Source: DASUPK01 sp963815045 (GTDB lineage Bacteria; Actinomycetota; Thermoleophilia; Solirubrobacterales; 70-9). Taken from it: 64,000 nt of DNA. The notes beneath the pieces were generated by a model that saw only the letters and a program-made list of their open reading frames with translations, ran no database searches and was not told the origin of the DNA. Position 1 is the first letter of the stretch; the number at the start of each line of letters is the position of its first letter. The stretch spans positions 1-64,000 of the forward strand of contig CAWFET010000002.1 of assembly GCA_963815045.1 (NCBI GenBank). The letters are read 5' to 3'. The position numbers and the translations under genes were made by a program. Below, in pieces: positions 12,401 to 18,069 of the stretch.

Positions 12401-15120
12401 TGACCGCCGACCCCAGCCCGAGCTTCGACTACAGCTCGAGCGAGCCGACCGGCGCCAGCTTCCAATGCAAGCTCGACGGCCCCGGCGCCGCCACCGGCAG
12501 CTTCTCTGACTGCACCCCCTCGCCGAAGCAGTTCAGCGGCCTCGCCGACGGCACCTACACCTTCTCGGTGAAGGCCACCGACCAGGCCGGCAACACCGGC
12601 CCGGCCGCCACCCGCAGCTTCACGGTCGACACCACGGCCCCGGACGCGACGATCACCGCCGGCCCCACCGGCCTGACCGCCGACCCCAGCCCGAGCTTCG
12701 ACTACAGCTCGAGCGAGCCGACCGGCGCCAGCTTCCAATGCAAGCTCGACGGCCCCGGCGCCGCCACCGGCAGCTTCTCTGACTGCACCCCCTCGCCGAA
12801 GCAGTTCAGCGGCCTCGCCGACGGCACCTACACCTTCTCGGTGAAGGCCACCGACCAGGCCGGCAACACCGGCCCGGCCGCCACCCGCAGCTTCACGGTC
12901 GACACCACGGCCCCGGACACCGTGATCGACTCGGCCCCGCACGGCACCACCAATGACGCCACCCCGAGCTTCACCTTCCACTCCACCGAGCCCGGGTCCA
13001 GCTTCGAATGCTCGCTCGACACCGGCACGCCCGACTTCCACCCCTGCTCGAGCCCCTTCACCCCCTCGGCGCTCGCCGACGGCGACTACACCTTCCGGGT
13101 GCGGGCGACCGACGCCGCCACCAACACCGACCCGAGTCCGGCGACCGAGGACTTCACGGTCTCGACCACGCTCCCCGACACCGTGATCGACTCGGCCCCG
13201 CACGGCGACACCAACGACCCGACCCCGAGCTTCGCCTTCCACTCCACCAAGCCGGGCTCGAGCTTCGAGTGCTCGCTCGACCAGGGCACCGCCGACTTCC
13301 AGCCCTGCACCAGCCCCTTCACCGCTTCGGCGCTCGCCGACGGCGACTACACCTTCTCGGGTGAGGGCGACCGACGCCGGCCACCAACACCGACCCGAGT
13401 CCGCCGACCGAGGAGCTTCACGGTCGACACCACGGCCCCGGACGCGACGATCACCGCCGGCCCCACCGGCCTGACCGCCGACCCCAGCCCGAGCTTCGAC
13501 TACAGCTCGAGCGAGCCGACCGGCGCCAGCTTCCAATGCAAGCTCGACGGCCCCGGCGCCGCCACCGGCAGCTTCTCTGACTGCACCCCCTCGCCGAAGC
13601 AGTTCAGCGGCCTCGCCGACGGCACCTACACCTTCTCGGTGAAGGCCACCGACCAGGCCGGCAACACCGGCCCGGCCGCCACCCGCAGCTTCACGGTCGA
13701 CACCACGGCCCCGGACGCGACGATCACCGCCGGCCCCACCGGCCTGACCGCCGACCCCAGCCCGAGCTTCGACTACAGCTCGAGCGAGCCGACCGGCGCC
13801 AGCTTCCAATGCAAGCTCGACGGCCCCGGCGCCGCCACCGGCAGCTTCTCTGACTGCACCCCCTCGCCGAAGCAGTTCAGCGGCCTCGCCGACGGCACCT
13901 ACACCTTCTCGGTGAAGGCCACCGACCAGGCCGGCAACACCGGCCCGGCCGCCACCCGCAGCTTCACGGTCGACACCACGGCCCCGGACGCGACGATCAC
14001 CGCCGGCCCCACCGGCCTGACCGCCGACCCCAGCCCGAGCTTCGACTACAGCTCGAGCGAGCCGACCGGCGCCAGCTTCCAATGCAAGCTCGACGGCCCC
14101 GGCGCCGCCACCGGCAGCTTCTCTGACTGCACCCCCTCGCCGAAGCAGTTCAGCGGCCTCGCCGACGGCACCTACACCTTCTCGGTGAAGGCCACCGACC
14201 AGGCCGGCAACACCGGCCCGGCCGCCACCCGCAGCTTCACGGTCGACACCACGGCCCCGGACGCGACGATCACCGCCGGCCCCACCGGCCTGACCGCCGA
14301 CCCCAGCCCGAGCTTCGACTACAGCTCGAGCGAGCCGACCGGCGCCAGCTTCCAATGCAAGCTCGACGGCCCCGGCGCCGCCACCGGCAGCTTCTCTGAC
14401 TGCACCCCCTCGCCGAAGCAGTTCAGCGGCCTCGCCGACGGCACCTACACCTTCTCGGTGAAGGCCACCGACCAGGCCGGCAACACCGGCCCGGCCGCCA
14501 CCCGCAGCTTCACGGTCGACACCACGGCCCCGGACGCGACGATCACCGCCGGCCCCACCGGCCTGACCGCCGACCCCAGCCCGAGCTTCGACTACAGCTC
14601 GAGCGAGCCGACCGGCGCCAGCTTCCAATGCAAGCTCGACGGCCCCGGCGCCGCCACCGGCAGCTTCTCTGACTGCACCCCCTCGCCGAAGCAGTTCAGC
14701 GGCCTCGCCGACGGCACCTACACCTTCTCGGTGAAGGCCACCGACCAGGCCGGCAACACCGGCCCGGCCGCCACCCGCAGCTTCACGGTCGACACCACGG
14801 CCCCGGACGCGACGATCACCGCCGGCCCCACCGGCCTGACCGCCGACCCCAGCCCGAGCTTCGACTACAGCTCGAGCGAGCCGACCGGCGCCAGCTTCCA
14901 ATGCAAGCTCGACGGCCCCGGCGCCGCCACCGGCAGCTTCTCTGACTGCACCCCCTCGCCGAAGCAGTTCAGCGGCCTCGCCGACGGCACCTACACCTTC
15001 TCGGTGAAGGCCACCGACCAGGCCGGCAACACCGGCCCGGCCGCCACCCGCAGCTTCACGGTCGACACCACGGCCCCGGACACCGATGATCGACTCGGCC
15101 CCGCACGGCACCACCAATGA
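460..15120 (+). CDS. Giant secreted multidomain Ig-repeat protein, 5' part (frame broken near the 3' end)
   Basis: I prefer GTG 460 over the farther TTG 412 because GGGAGA at 450-455 is well placed as a ribosome site. Residues about 23-60 form a signal peptide ending in AQA|AP. Domains in order: an N,N-dimethylformamidase beta-like region (nt 700-2130); an Ig-like segment; DUF4082 (2461-2940); a Big_5-type Ig (2953-3285); a glutamine-amidotransferase-like segment joined to a NodB/deacetylase-like region with TGDDHA and HALTNC (3325-4860); a fibronectin-like domain (5068-5370); three LamG-like modules separated by two near-identical Big_5 domains (5371-8780); a VCBS/cadherin-like segment (8785-9068); then the 91-residue repeats. 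The frame ends at 15120 inside a stretch full of single-base insertions relative to sister repeats, so this stop is probably not the real end. The true gene likely runs to 17051 (about 5,500 residues). Function is probably cell-surface adhesion or polymer processing; that is inference. Confidence 0.75.
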   Translation: MQDGVVRGSPARDGSPGSLLTKLYARFGGPLARILGTASLTAAALLVYVGLGSAAGVAQAAPCDPPVQNPIVCENSKPGNPQSEWDVSGGGDPNMEGYATDISVDHGQTINFKVKTSYSQYHLDIYRMGYYGGDGARKVATVQPSVLDQNQPACLTDAASGLVDCGNWAESAHWDVPSDAVSGIYFAKLVRDDGASDGSHIYFIVRDDGGHSDLLFQTSDTTWQAYNQYGGKSLYTSDSGGPGTSPDRAYKVSYNRPFETRGPTPEDSPFNAEYPMVRFLERNGYDVSYFTGVDASRSGSEILNHGTYLSVGHDEYWSGTQRANVEAARAAGVNLAFFSGNEIFWKTRWEDSIDGSGTDHRTLVSYKETHANAKIDPEPNVWTGTWRDPRFSPPADGGRPENALSGTIFTVNSGTSAIQVPADDGKLRFWRDTSVANLAPNQTATLSDDTIGYEWDEDLDNGSRPPGLIDMSSTTVDVPQKLQDYGSTYGPGTATHQLTLYRAPSGALVFGAGTIQWSWGLDGEHDRGGSTPDPRMQQATVNLFADMGAQPDTLQGGLTAESASTDTDPPTTAISSPVDGSDVEAGVQTTISGIASDAVGETAGGQVGGVEVSTDGGASWHPAQGRDDWTYDWTPSATGSATIEARAIDDSGNIGSPAQINVNVTTHVCPCSIWGNGPSPSQENDPGAVELGVKFRSDEAGFITGLRFYKNTGNTGSHVGDLWSASGDLLATATFTGESASGWQEVTLDNPVAIDANTTYVASYHAPNGNYAASGNYFADAFNTPPLHALADGEDGANGVYHYGPAGSFPTDTFNASNYWVDVVFETDVGPDTTPPTINGRSPASGATNVSTGANVTATFNEPLDPASVDGTTVELRDSSNALVSATVSYNAAQRRITLAPDSALQNSTAYTATVKGGASGVKDIAGNPLASDSSWSFTTADPPPPPPDEGPGGPILVISNAANPFSRYFAEILRAEGLNEFLAKDISNVTQADLDSHDVVILGDGALSAAQAQMLSDWVQAGGNLIASRPDSQLAGLLGLTAAGSPLSNAYLKVDTASGPGAGIVGQTIQYHGAADRYTLSGAQAVATLYSDATTATSNPAVTIRDVGPNGGHAAAFTYDLARSVVYTRQGNPAWSGDERDSNAGGSQLIRSDDLFYGAKAGDVQPDWVDLNKVAIPQADEQQHLLTNLIEQMNVDRKPLPRFWFLPRDLKAAVVMTGDDHANGGTVGRFQQYEADSPPGCSVADWQCVRGTSYIYPNTPISNAQVADFQSQGFEIALHALTNCQNWDSQAQLEDFYSSQLAALAAAYPSINTPVTNRTHCIAWSDWATQPKVELENGIRLDDNYYYWPEAWIQDRPGMFTGSGMPMRFADLDGSMIDVYQAATQMTDESGQTYPYNIDSLLDKALGPEGYYGVFTANMHTDNASSSGSDAIVASAQSRGVPIVSAKQMLTWLDGRNNSSFGGVSWTGNKLNFTISPYAGSNGLRAMIPTTSSVGSLTGVTRDGTPVATTDRTIKGAEYAFVDGTAGSYEATYAVDDTPPAISNVTASATGDGTATIGWDTNEDSDSRVDYGTSPGSLDSHQSGPGLTTSHSIQLTGLDPNTTYYYRVTSTDAASNSATEPDPPANPASFTTPSASFTDTTVSDFGAGTPDANTYVSEMENGEVILKPTEGQEFSGGPGLPSGWSSSTWENQGGGAGGSATVSGGALHVDGAMAGTDATYSPGHSLDFAATFGAAGYQHVAFTDNFNSAWAMFSTRTTSNGQLYASTNSNGTPVDTPIGAPGQYTGSVHRYRIQWDPGQVQYYVDDALVHTDSATFGPSLNVAASDFNSGGPGLAVDWLHMSPYPSSGTFTSRVFDAGQAADWGALTWHANAPPGTSQAISVRTGDTPTPDASWSPFIPIASSGEDIPGNSRYVQYRADLDPDPNLTSALEDVSIAYNAGSDNTPPTIADRTPAPNATDVPRDTNVQVHFSEAMNPATIDASSVHLQKQGSGTDIPAAVSYSGTTATLDPNADLDPSAVYTVTVDGSVQDEAGNPLGSPDSWSFTTVSLSLIDTTTADFSAGTPGANTYISQTGDGEVTLKPTEGSEFSGSALPVGWTSCPWTAPDPENCAPGTGATVSGGSLHADGAYARTAATYGAGRSLEFVATFGNQLSQHVGFGVDLNTSPNWAIFSVRYPDGNFTARTNIGGSEAATVLPSSLLGSPHLYRIEWDTSEVRYYVDGALVATNAADYGSTQMRPIVSDLTAGAPELSVDWLRMSPYPGSGTFDSRVFDAGAGQTADWGALSWNSATPSGTGIAISVRTGDTPTPDASWSPFTPIASSGDDIPGNSRYVQYRAVLTSSDSTQTPVLNQVAIGYALSADTTAPTITGRDPASGATDVPRDTNVQVHFSEAMNPATIDASSVHLQKQGSGTDIPAAVSYSGTTATLDPNADLDPSAVYTVTVDGSVQDEAGNPLGSPDSWSFTTAALSFDFTDTTVSDFSAGTPGANTYISQTGDGEVSLKPTVGEEFSGGPGLPVGWDSANWEGGGSATVSSGQLQVNGSRASTTATYPAGRSLEFVATFDAATFQHVGFTADNFASDVYAIFSTGNTTNEIRARTNFGGGETFFTIPGVSPGTPHLYRIEWDAGEVRYYVDGDLKVTHTGSFTSNLRPTVSDGSSALPAELSVDWLRMSPYPSASTFDSRVFDAGPGQSVNWGALTWNSATPSGTGIAMSVRTGDTPNPNDPGWSAFTPIATSGGDIPGNTRYVQYRAALSTTDTNQTPTLSDVTVNGAGDSPPVAVNDTKTVAEDSGPTQVDVLANDTDIDGGPKSVASVTQPAHGTVTVAADNQSVSYTPNPNYCNDAPPASTDDFTYALNGGSSATVAVTVSCLPDAPTITATDPASPANNNNPKVIGTTGAGSPTQVKIYENATCAGTADASGSVAEFTGSGITVSVADDSSTALSARTTNGVGDSSCSSSISYTEDSSAPDATITAGPTGLTADPSPSFDYSSSEPTGASFQCKLDGPGAATGSFSDCTPSPKQFSGLADGTYTFSVKATDQAGNTGPAATRSFTVDTTAPDATITAGPTGLTADPSPSFDYSSSEPTGASFQCKLDGPGAATGSFSDCTPSPKQFSGLADGTYTFSVKATDQAGNTGPAATRSFTVDTTAPDATITAGPTGLTADPSPSFDYSSSEPTGASFQCKLDGPGAATGSFSDCTPSPKQFSGLADGTYTFSVKATDQAGNTGPAATRSFTVDTTAPDATITAGPTGLTADPSPSFDYSSSEPTGASFQCKLDGPGAATGSFSDCTPSPKQFSGLADGTYTFSVKATDQAGNTGPAATRSFTVDTTAPDATITAGPTGLTADPSPSFDYSSSEPTGASFQCKLDGPGAATGSFSDCTPSPKQFSGLADGTYTFSVKATDQAGNTGPAATRSFTVDTTAPDATITAGPTGLTADPSPSFDYSSSEPTGASFQCKLDGPGAATGSFSDCTPSPKQFSGLADGTYTFSVKATDQAGNTGPAATRSFTVDTTAPDATITAGPTGLTADPSPSFDYSSSEPTGASFQCKLDGPGAATGSFSDCTPSPKQFSGLADGTYTFSVKATDQAGNTGPAATRSFTVDTTAPDATITAGPTGLTADPSPSFDYSSSEPTGASFQCKLDGPGAATGSFSDCTPSPKQFSGLADGTYTFSVKATDQAGNTGPAATRSFTVDTTAPDATITAGPTGLTADPSPSFDYSSSEPTGASFQCKLDGPGAATGSFSDCTPSPKQFSGLADGTYTFSVKATDQAGNTGPAATRSFTVDTTAPDATITAGPTGLTADPSPSFDYSSSEPTGASFQCKLDGPGAATGSFSDCTPSPKQFSGLADGTYTFSVKATDQAGNTGPAATRSFTVDTTAPDATITAGPTGLTADPSPSFDYSSSEPTGASFQCKLDGPGAATGSFSDCTPSPKQFSGLADGTYTFSVKATDQAGNTGPAATRSFTVDTTAPDATITAGPTGLTADPSPSFDYSSSEPTGASFQCKLDGPGAATGSFSDCTPSPKQFSGLADGTYTFSVKATDQAGNTGPAATRSFTVDTTAPDATITAGPTGLTADPSPSFDYSSSEPTGASFQCKLDGPGAATGSFSDCTPSPKQFSGLADGTYTFSVKATDQAGNTGPAATRSFTVDTTAPDTVIDSAPHGTTNDATPSFTFHSTEPGSSFECSLDTGTPDFHPCSSPFTPSALADGDYTFRVRATDAATNTDPSPATEDFTVSTTLPDTVIDSAPHGDTNDPTPSFAFHSTKPGSSFECSLDQGTADFQPCTSPFTASALADGDYTFSGEGDRRRPPTPTRVRRPRSFTVDTTAPDATITAGPTGLTADPSPSFDYSSSEPTGASFQCKLDGPGAATGSFSDCTPSPKQFSGLADGTYTFSVKATDQAGNTGPAATRSFTVDTTAPDATITAGPTGLTADPSPSFDYSSSEPTGASFQCKLDGPGAATGSFSDCTPSPKQFSGLADGTYTFSVKATDQAGNTGPAATRSFTVDTTAPDATITAGPTGLTADPSPSFDYSSSEPTGASFQCKLDGPGAATGSFSDCTPSPKQFSGLADGTYTFSVKATDQAGNTGPAATRSFTVDTTAPDATITAGPTGLTADPSPSFDYSSSEPTGASFQCKLDGPGAATGSFSDCTPSPKQFSGLADGTYTFSVKATDQAGNTGPAATRSFTVDTTAPDATITAGPTGLTADPSPSFDYSSSEPTGASFQCKLDGPGAATGSFSDCTPSPKQFSGLADGTYTFSVKATDQAGNTGPAATRSFTVDTTAPDATITAGPTGLTADPSPSFDYSSSEPTGASFQCKLDGPGAATGSFSDCTPSPKQFSGLADGTYTFSVKATDQAGNTGPAATRSFTVDTTAPDTDDRLGPARHHQ
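9361..12909 (+). repeat. Thirteen tandem 273-bp coding repeats (type A)
   Basis: Units start at 9361, 9634, 9907 and so on every 273 bp up to 12637, ending at 12909. By eye the copies are identical at the nucleotide level. Each encodes a 91-residue Ig-like module (from APDATITAG to FTVDTT, with two Cys in FQCKLDG and FSDCTPS). Perfect identity, including silent positions, implies very recent expansion, gene conversion, or assembly expansion. Copy number is therefore uncertain. Confidence 0.9.
12910..13434 (+). repeat. Two type-B Ig-like repeats (261 and 264 bp)
   Basis: The first unit (12910-13170, 87 residues, starting APDTVIDSAPHG) is intact. The second (13171-13434) carries three single-base insertions near its 3' end relative to the first. 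They cancel to +3, replacing the expected VRATDAATNTDPSPATEDF by an Arg/Pro-rich stretch (GEGDRRRPPTPTRVRRPRS) before the frame returns at FTVDTT. This local frame excursion in an otherwise conserved module looks like uncorrected sequence error. Confidence 0.8.
13435..15072 (+). repeat. Six further tandem 273-bp type-A repeats
   Basis: Units start at 13435, 13708, 13981, 14254, 14527 and 14800 and read the same as the thirteen earlier copies. The array then passes into a damaged type-B pair at 15073. Confidence 0.9.
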
Positions 15121-15545
15121 CGCCACCCCGAGCTTCGACCTTCCACTCCACCGAGCCCCGGCGTCCAGCTTCGAATGCTCGCTCGACACCGGCACGCCCC
15201 GACTTCCACCCCTGCTCGCAGCCCCTTCACCGCCCTCGGCGCTCGCCGACGGCGACTACACCTTCCGGGTGCGGGCGACCGACGCCGCCACCAACACCGA
15301 CCCGAGTCCGGCGACCGAGGACTTCACGGTCTCGACCACGCTCCCCGACACCGTGATCGACCTCGGCCCCGCACGGCGACACCAACGACCCGACCCCGAG
15401 CTTCGCCTTCCAGCTCCACCAAGCCGACCGGCTCGCAGCTTCGAGTGCTCGCTCGACGGCACGGGCACCGCCGACTTCCAGCCTCTGCACGCAGCCCCTT
15501 CACCAAGCGTTCGGCGGCCTCGCCGACGGCACCTACACCTTCTCG
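15073..15545 (+). other. Frame-disrupted type-B repeats (probable consensus/assembly error)
   Basis: This stretch aligns to the type-B pair at 12910-13434 but has many one-base insertions: an extra A at about 15086 (ACCGATGATC versus ACCGTGATC), an extra G near 15137, extra C's in the GAGCCCCGG and CACGCCCCGAC runs, and an extra C in GCTCGCAGCC. The second half mixes type-A and type-B text (AAGCCGACCGGCTCGCAGC). All three frames are interrupted, while the repeats on either side are perfect. That pattern fits badly merged reads in a repeat better than biological decay. Confidence 0.75.
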
Positions 15546-17051
15546 GTGAAGGCCACCGACCAGGCCGGCAACACCGGCCCGGCCGCCACCCGCAGCTTCA
15601 CGGTCGACACCACGGCCCCGGACGCGACGATCACCGCCGGCCCCACCGGCCTGACCGCCGACCCCAGCCCGAGCTTCGACTACAGCTCGAGCGAGCCGAC
15701 CGGCGCCAGCTTCCAATGCAAGCTCGACGGCCCCGGCGCCGCCACCGGCAGCTTCTCTGACTGCACCCCCTCGCCGAAGCAGTTCAGCGGCCTCGCCGAC
15801 GGCACCTACACCTTCTCGGTGAAGGCCACCGACCAGGCCGGCAACACCGGCCCGGCCGCCACCCGCAGCTTCACGGTCGACACCACGGCCCCGGACACCG
15901 TGATCGACTCGGCCCCGCACGGCACCACCAATGACGCCACCCCGAGCTTCACCTTCCACTCCACCGAGCCCGGGTCCAGCTTCGAATGCTCGCTCGACAC
16001 CGGCACGCCCGACTTCCACCCCTGCTCGAGCCCCTTCACCCCCTCGGCGCTCGCCGACGGCGACTACACCTTCCGGGTGCGGGCGACCGACGCCGCCACC
16101 AACACCGACCCGAGTCCGGCGACCGAGGACTTCACGGTCGACACCATCGCCCCGGATCCGCCAACGATTAGCGGTACGGATCCGGCCAGTCCGGCCAACG
16201 ACAACAGCCCCAAGGTGATCGGGACGATCGGCGGCGGCTCACCAACCCAGGTCAAGATCTACGAGAACGCAAGCTGCTCCGGCAGCCCCGACGCCACCGG
16301 GACGGTCGCCGAGTTCACCGGGGCGGGGATCCAGATCAACGTCAGCGATGACAGCACAACTCTCCTCAGCGCGAAGACCTCCAAGGCTACCGGCGACTCG
16401 GGGTGCTCGAACTCGGTCAGCTACGTCGAGGATTCGACCCCGCCCGATACCGTGATCACTTCGGGGCCGCCAAACAGCACGGGTTCCACGAGCGCCACCT
16501 TCGTCTTCCATTCAACGGAGCCCGGGACCTTGGAGTGCCGACTTGATGGCGGAGCGTTCAAGGACTGCAGTTCTCCCATGGACTACACCGGACTCGCGGT
16601 CGGCAGCCACTCGTTCGAAGTTCAGTCGACCGACCTCGCCGGCAACGTTGATTCCACGCCGGCCTCGTGGACTTGGACGATCGCTGGGCAGGTACTCGGA
16701 CAGTCCGCGCAGAGCCCGACGTTCCAGCTGAAGAAGAAGCTCAAGGTCGTCCACCGCAAGGCCAACGCTGTCACGGTCACCTGCCCGGAGGGGACCTGCA
16801 GGGTCGTCCAAGCGCAGGCCAGGTTGAAGCTTCAGGGGGAATCCGTATCGGCACGGATCAAGGGCCCGTCGGTCATCCAGGCCGGCGGGTCCGCCATCCT
16901 CAAGGTTGTGCTCTCGAAGGCCGCCAACAGGCGCCTGCTCAGCGTCGGCAAGGGACGCCTCTTCCTGAGATTGCTGGTCACGTCCACGAACGGGAGCCAG
17001 GCGCAGCTGGCCAACAAGGCAGTCAAGGTGAGGCCGCGGCGCACGAGGTAA
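15546..17051 (+). CDS. Giant secreted Ig-repeat protein, 3' part (same gene, restored frame)
   Basis: The frame resumes mid-repeat (KATDQAGNTG), gives one intact type-A unit (15615-15887) and one intact type-B unit (15888-16145). It continues through a segment similar to the one just before the array (PASPAND...PKVIGT, compare 9073-9360), another Ig-like domain (16441-16680) and a basic C-terminal domain ending VRPRRTR. There is no start codon context, signal peptide or ribosome site at 15546, so this is not an independent gene. It is the C-terminal part of the protein beginning at 460, separated only by the damaged repeats. Confidence 0.75.
   Translation: MKATDQAGNTGPAATRSFTVDTTAPDATITAGPTGLTADPSPSFDYSSSEPTGASFQCKLDGPGAATGSFSDCTPSPKQFSGLADGTYTFSVKATDQAGNTGPAATRSFTVDTTAPDTVIDSAPHGTTNDATPSFTFHSTEPGSSFECSLDTGTPDFHPCSSPFTPSALADGDYTFRVRATDAATNTDPSPATEDFTVDTIAPDPPTISGTDPASPANDNSPKVIGTIGGGSPTQVKIYENASCSGSPDATGTVAEFTGAGIQINVSDDSTTLLSAKTSKATGDSGCSNSVSYVEDSTPPDTVITSGPPNSTGSTSATFVFHSTEPGTLECRLDGGAFKDCSSPMDYTGLAVGSHSFEVQSTDLAGNVDSTPASWTWTIAGQVLGQSAQSPTFQLKKKLKVVHRKANAVTVTCPEGTCRVVQAQARLKLQGESVSARIKGPSVIQAGGSAILKVVLSKAANRRLLSVGKGRLFLRLLVTSTNGSQAQLANKAVKVRPRRTR
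15615..15887 (+). repeat. Single 273-bp type-A repeat downstream of the damaged block
   Basis: This unit has the same text as the 19 upstream type-A copies, bringing the visible total to 20 full units. A partial copy (from about 15520) precedes it and an intact type-B unit follows. Confidence 0.85.
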
Positions 17052-17083
17052 CTACTCCCCGATCCCCTACACTCTCCAACGCG

Positions 17084-17181
17084 ATAGAGCCGCCCGAGAC
17101 CGTCGGCGGGACTCCATGCAGAGGGTCCGGAAGTCCGGCGCAGGTGAGCGAGAGTCACCCGGTCCGATGACCGCCCGCTCT
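17084..17181 (+). ncRNA. Ribosomal protein L10 leader (rplJ leader), probable
   Basis: The region between a -10-like TACACT (17068-17073) and rplJ is rich in short hairpins and contains GGCGCAGGTGA (about 17137-17147). This resembles the conserved internal-loop motif of L10 leaders, where the L10-L12 complex binds its own mRNA. Its position just before rplJ-rplL fits autogenous control. I identified it by motif and context, not by folding against a model. Confidence 0.55.
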
Positions 17182-17209
17182 GGCCCGCCTGCGCGCGGGT
17201 CTTTTCTTT
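17182..17209 (+). terminator. Hairpin plus T-rich tract before rplJ (attenuator or terminator)
   Basis: GCCCGC at 17183-17188 pairs with GCGGGT at 17195-17200 and is followed by CTTTTCTTT. It may attenuate rplJ-rplL downstream of the L10 leader. It may instead end transcription from the giant gene, which stops at 17051. Confidence 0.55.
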
Positions 17210-17244
17210 GCCCGAGGCGGACCGAGATCACCAACACCCACCCA

Positions 17245-18069
17245 ATGGACAGAGAACAGAAGACAGCAGTTGTCGACCAGCTCGCCACCGAGCTCAAGGA
17301 TTCGGCGGCCATCTTCGCCGTCGACTACCGGGGTATCAGCGTGCCCCAGGCCGCCGAGCTCCGCGCCAGCCTGCGCGACGCCGACGCCCGCTTCCGCGTC
17401 GTCAAGAACCGCCTCACCCTTCGCGCGGCGGACGAGGCCGGCACCGACGGCCTCAAGGACTTCCTGAGCGGCCCGACGGCCCTCGCTCTGGTCAAGGGCG
17501 ATGCGGCTCTCGCCGCGAAGACCCTGAGCCGCCTCGGCTCCGAGTGGGAGCTGCTCTCCTACAAGGGCGGGCTCATGGATGGGGAGGCCCTCGATCCCGA
17601 CTCCTTCAAGGCGATCGCGCGCCTGCCCGGCCGCGACGCGCTCAACGCTCAGCTTGCCGGTGTCGTGGCGAGCCCACTGACCGGCCTGGTTCGCGGTCTC
17701 GGCTCGATGATCCAGGGCCTGGCTCTCCAGCTGGGCCAGATCGCCGAGCAGGGCCTGGTCTCCGGCGAGCCCCCCAAGGAGGACGCTTCTTCTGATGGCG
17801 AAGCCGAAGCACCGGCTGCGCAGGAGGGCGAAGCCGACCCCGAGCCCACGGAATCGCCCGAGGAGACCTCCGAAGAGGAGGCGCCCGAGGGCGAGGACGC
17901 CGGCCAGAGCGAGCCGGCGGAGACCGGTGAGGGAGACCAGGACATCGGTGAGGAGCCTGCGGCCGAGGAGTCGGCGGGCGGAACCGAGGAGGCCGACGGC
18001 GACGATGATTCCGGCGGCGATCAACAGACTTCAGAAGACTCTGACGAGAACAAGGAGGACAGCGAGTAG
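17245..18069 (+). CDS. rplJ: 50S ribosomal protein L10 with long acidic C-terminal tail
   Basis: L10 anchors the L7/L12 stalk on the 50S subunit. The ATG at 17245 gives the usual N-terminus (MDREQKTAVVDQL); longer in-frame openings upstream would run through the leader hairpins. The core covers residues 1-173 (VDYRGISVPQ, FRVVKNRL, LARLPGRDALNAQLAG-like text). Residues 174-274 form a Glu/Asp-rich tail not needed in typical L10 (about 165-180 aa). The tail opens with PKEDASSDGEA, a short form of the segment shared with L3, S17 and S5. rplL follows directly after the stop codon. Confidence 0.95.
   Translation: MDREQKTAVVDQLATELKDSAAIFAVDYRGISVPQAAELRASLRDADARFRVVKNRLTLRAADEAGTDGLKDFLSGPTALALVKGDAALAAKTLSRLGSEWELLSYKGGLMDGEALDPDSFKAIARLPGRDALNAQLAGVVASPLTGLVRGLGSMIQGLALQLGQIAEQGLVSGEPPKEDASSDGEAEAPAAQEGEADPEPTESPEETSEEEAPEGEDAGQSEPAETGEGDQDIGEEPAAEESAGGTEEADGDDDSGGDQQTSEDSDENKEDSE
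17773..17805 (+). repeat. Shared acidic in-frame element, short copy (in rplJ)
   Basis: This 33-nt segment encodes PKEDASSDGEA. It matches the first codons and last nine codons of the 96-nt versions in rplC and rpsE, with the middle missing. It uses TCT TCT GAT and GAA codons, which are uncommon in the flanking gene. GCTTC and GAAGC form a small inverted repeat across it. Confidence 0.6.

Noticed and set aside
9223..15195. A 1990-codon open frame on the minus strand across the repeat array
   Set aside because: It is the antisense shadow of the 273-bp repeats. A period divisible by three keeps any stop-free frame open; it encodes an Ala/Gly/Arg-rich text without a start signal or domain.
9361..15887. 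CRISPR-like array of identical direct repeats
   Set aside because: Units are 273 bp, contiguous without spacers, and coding in frame for an Ig-like module.
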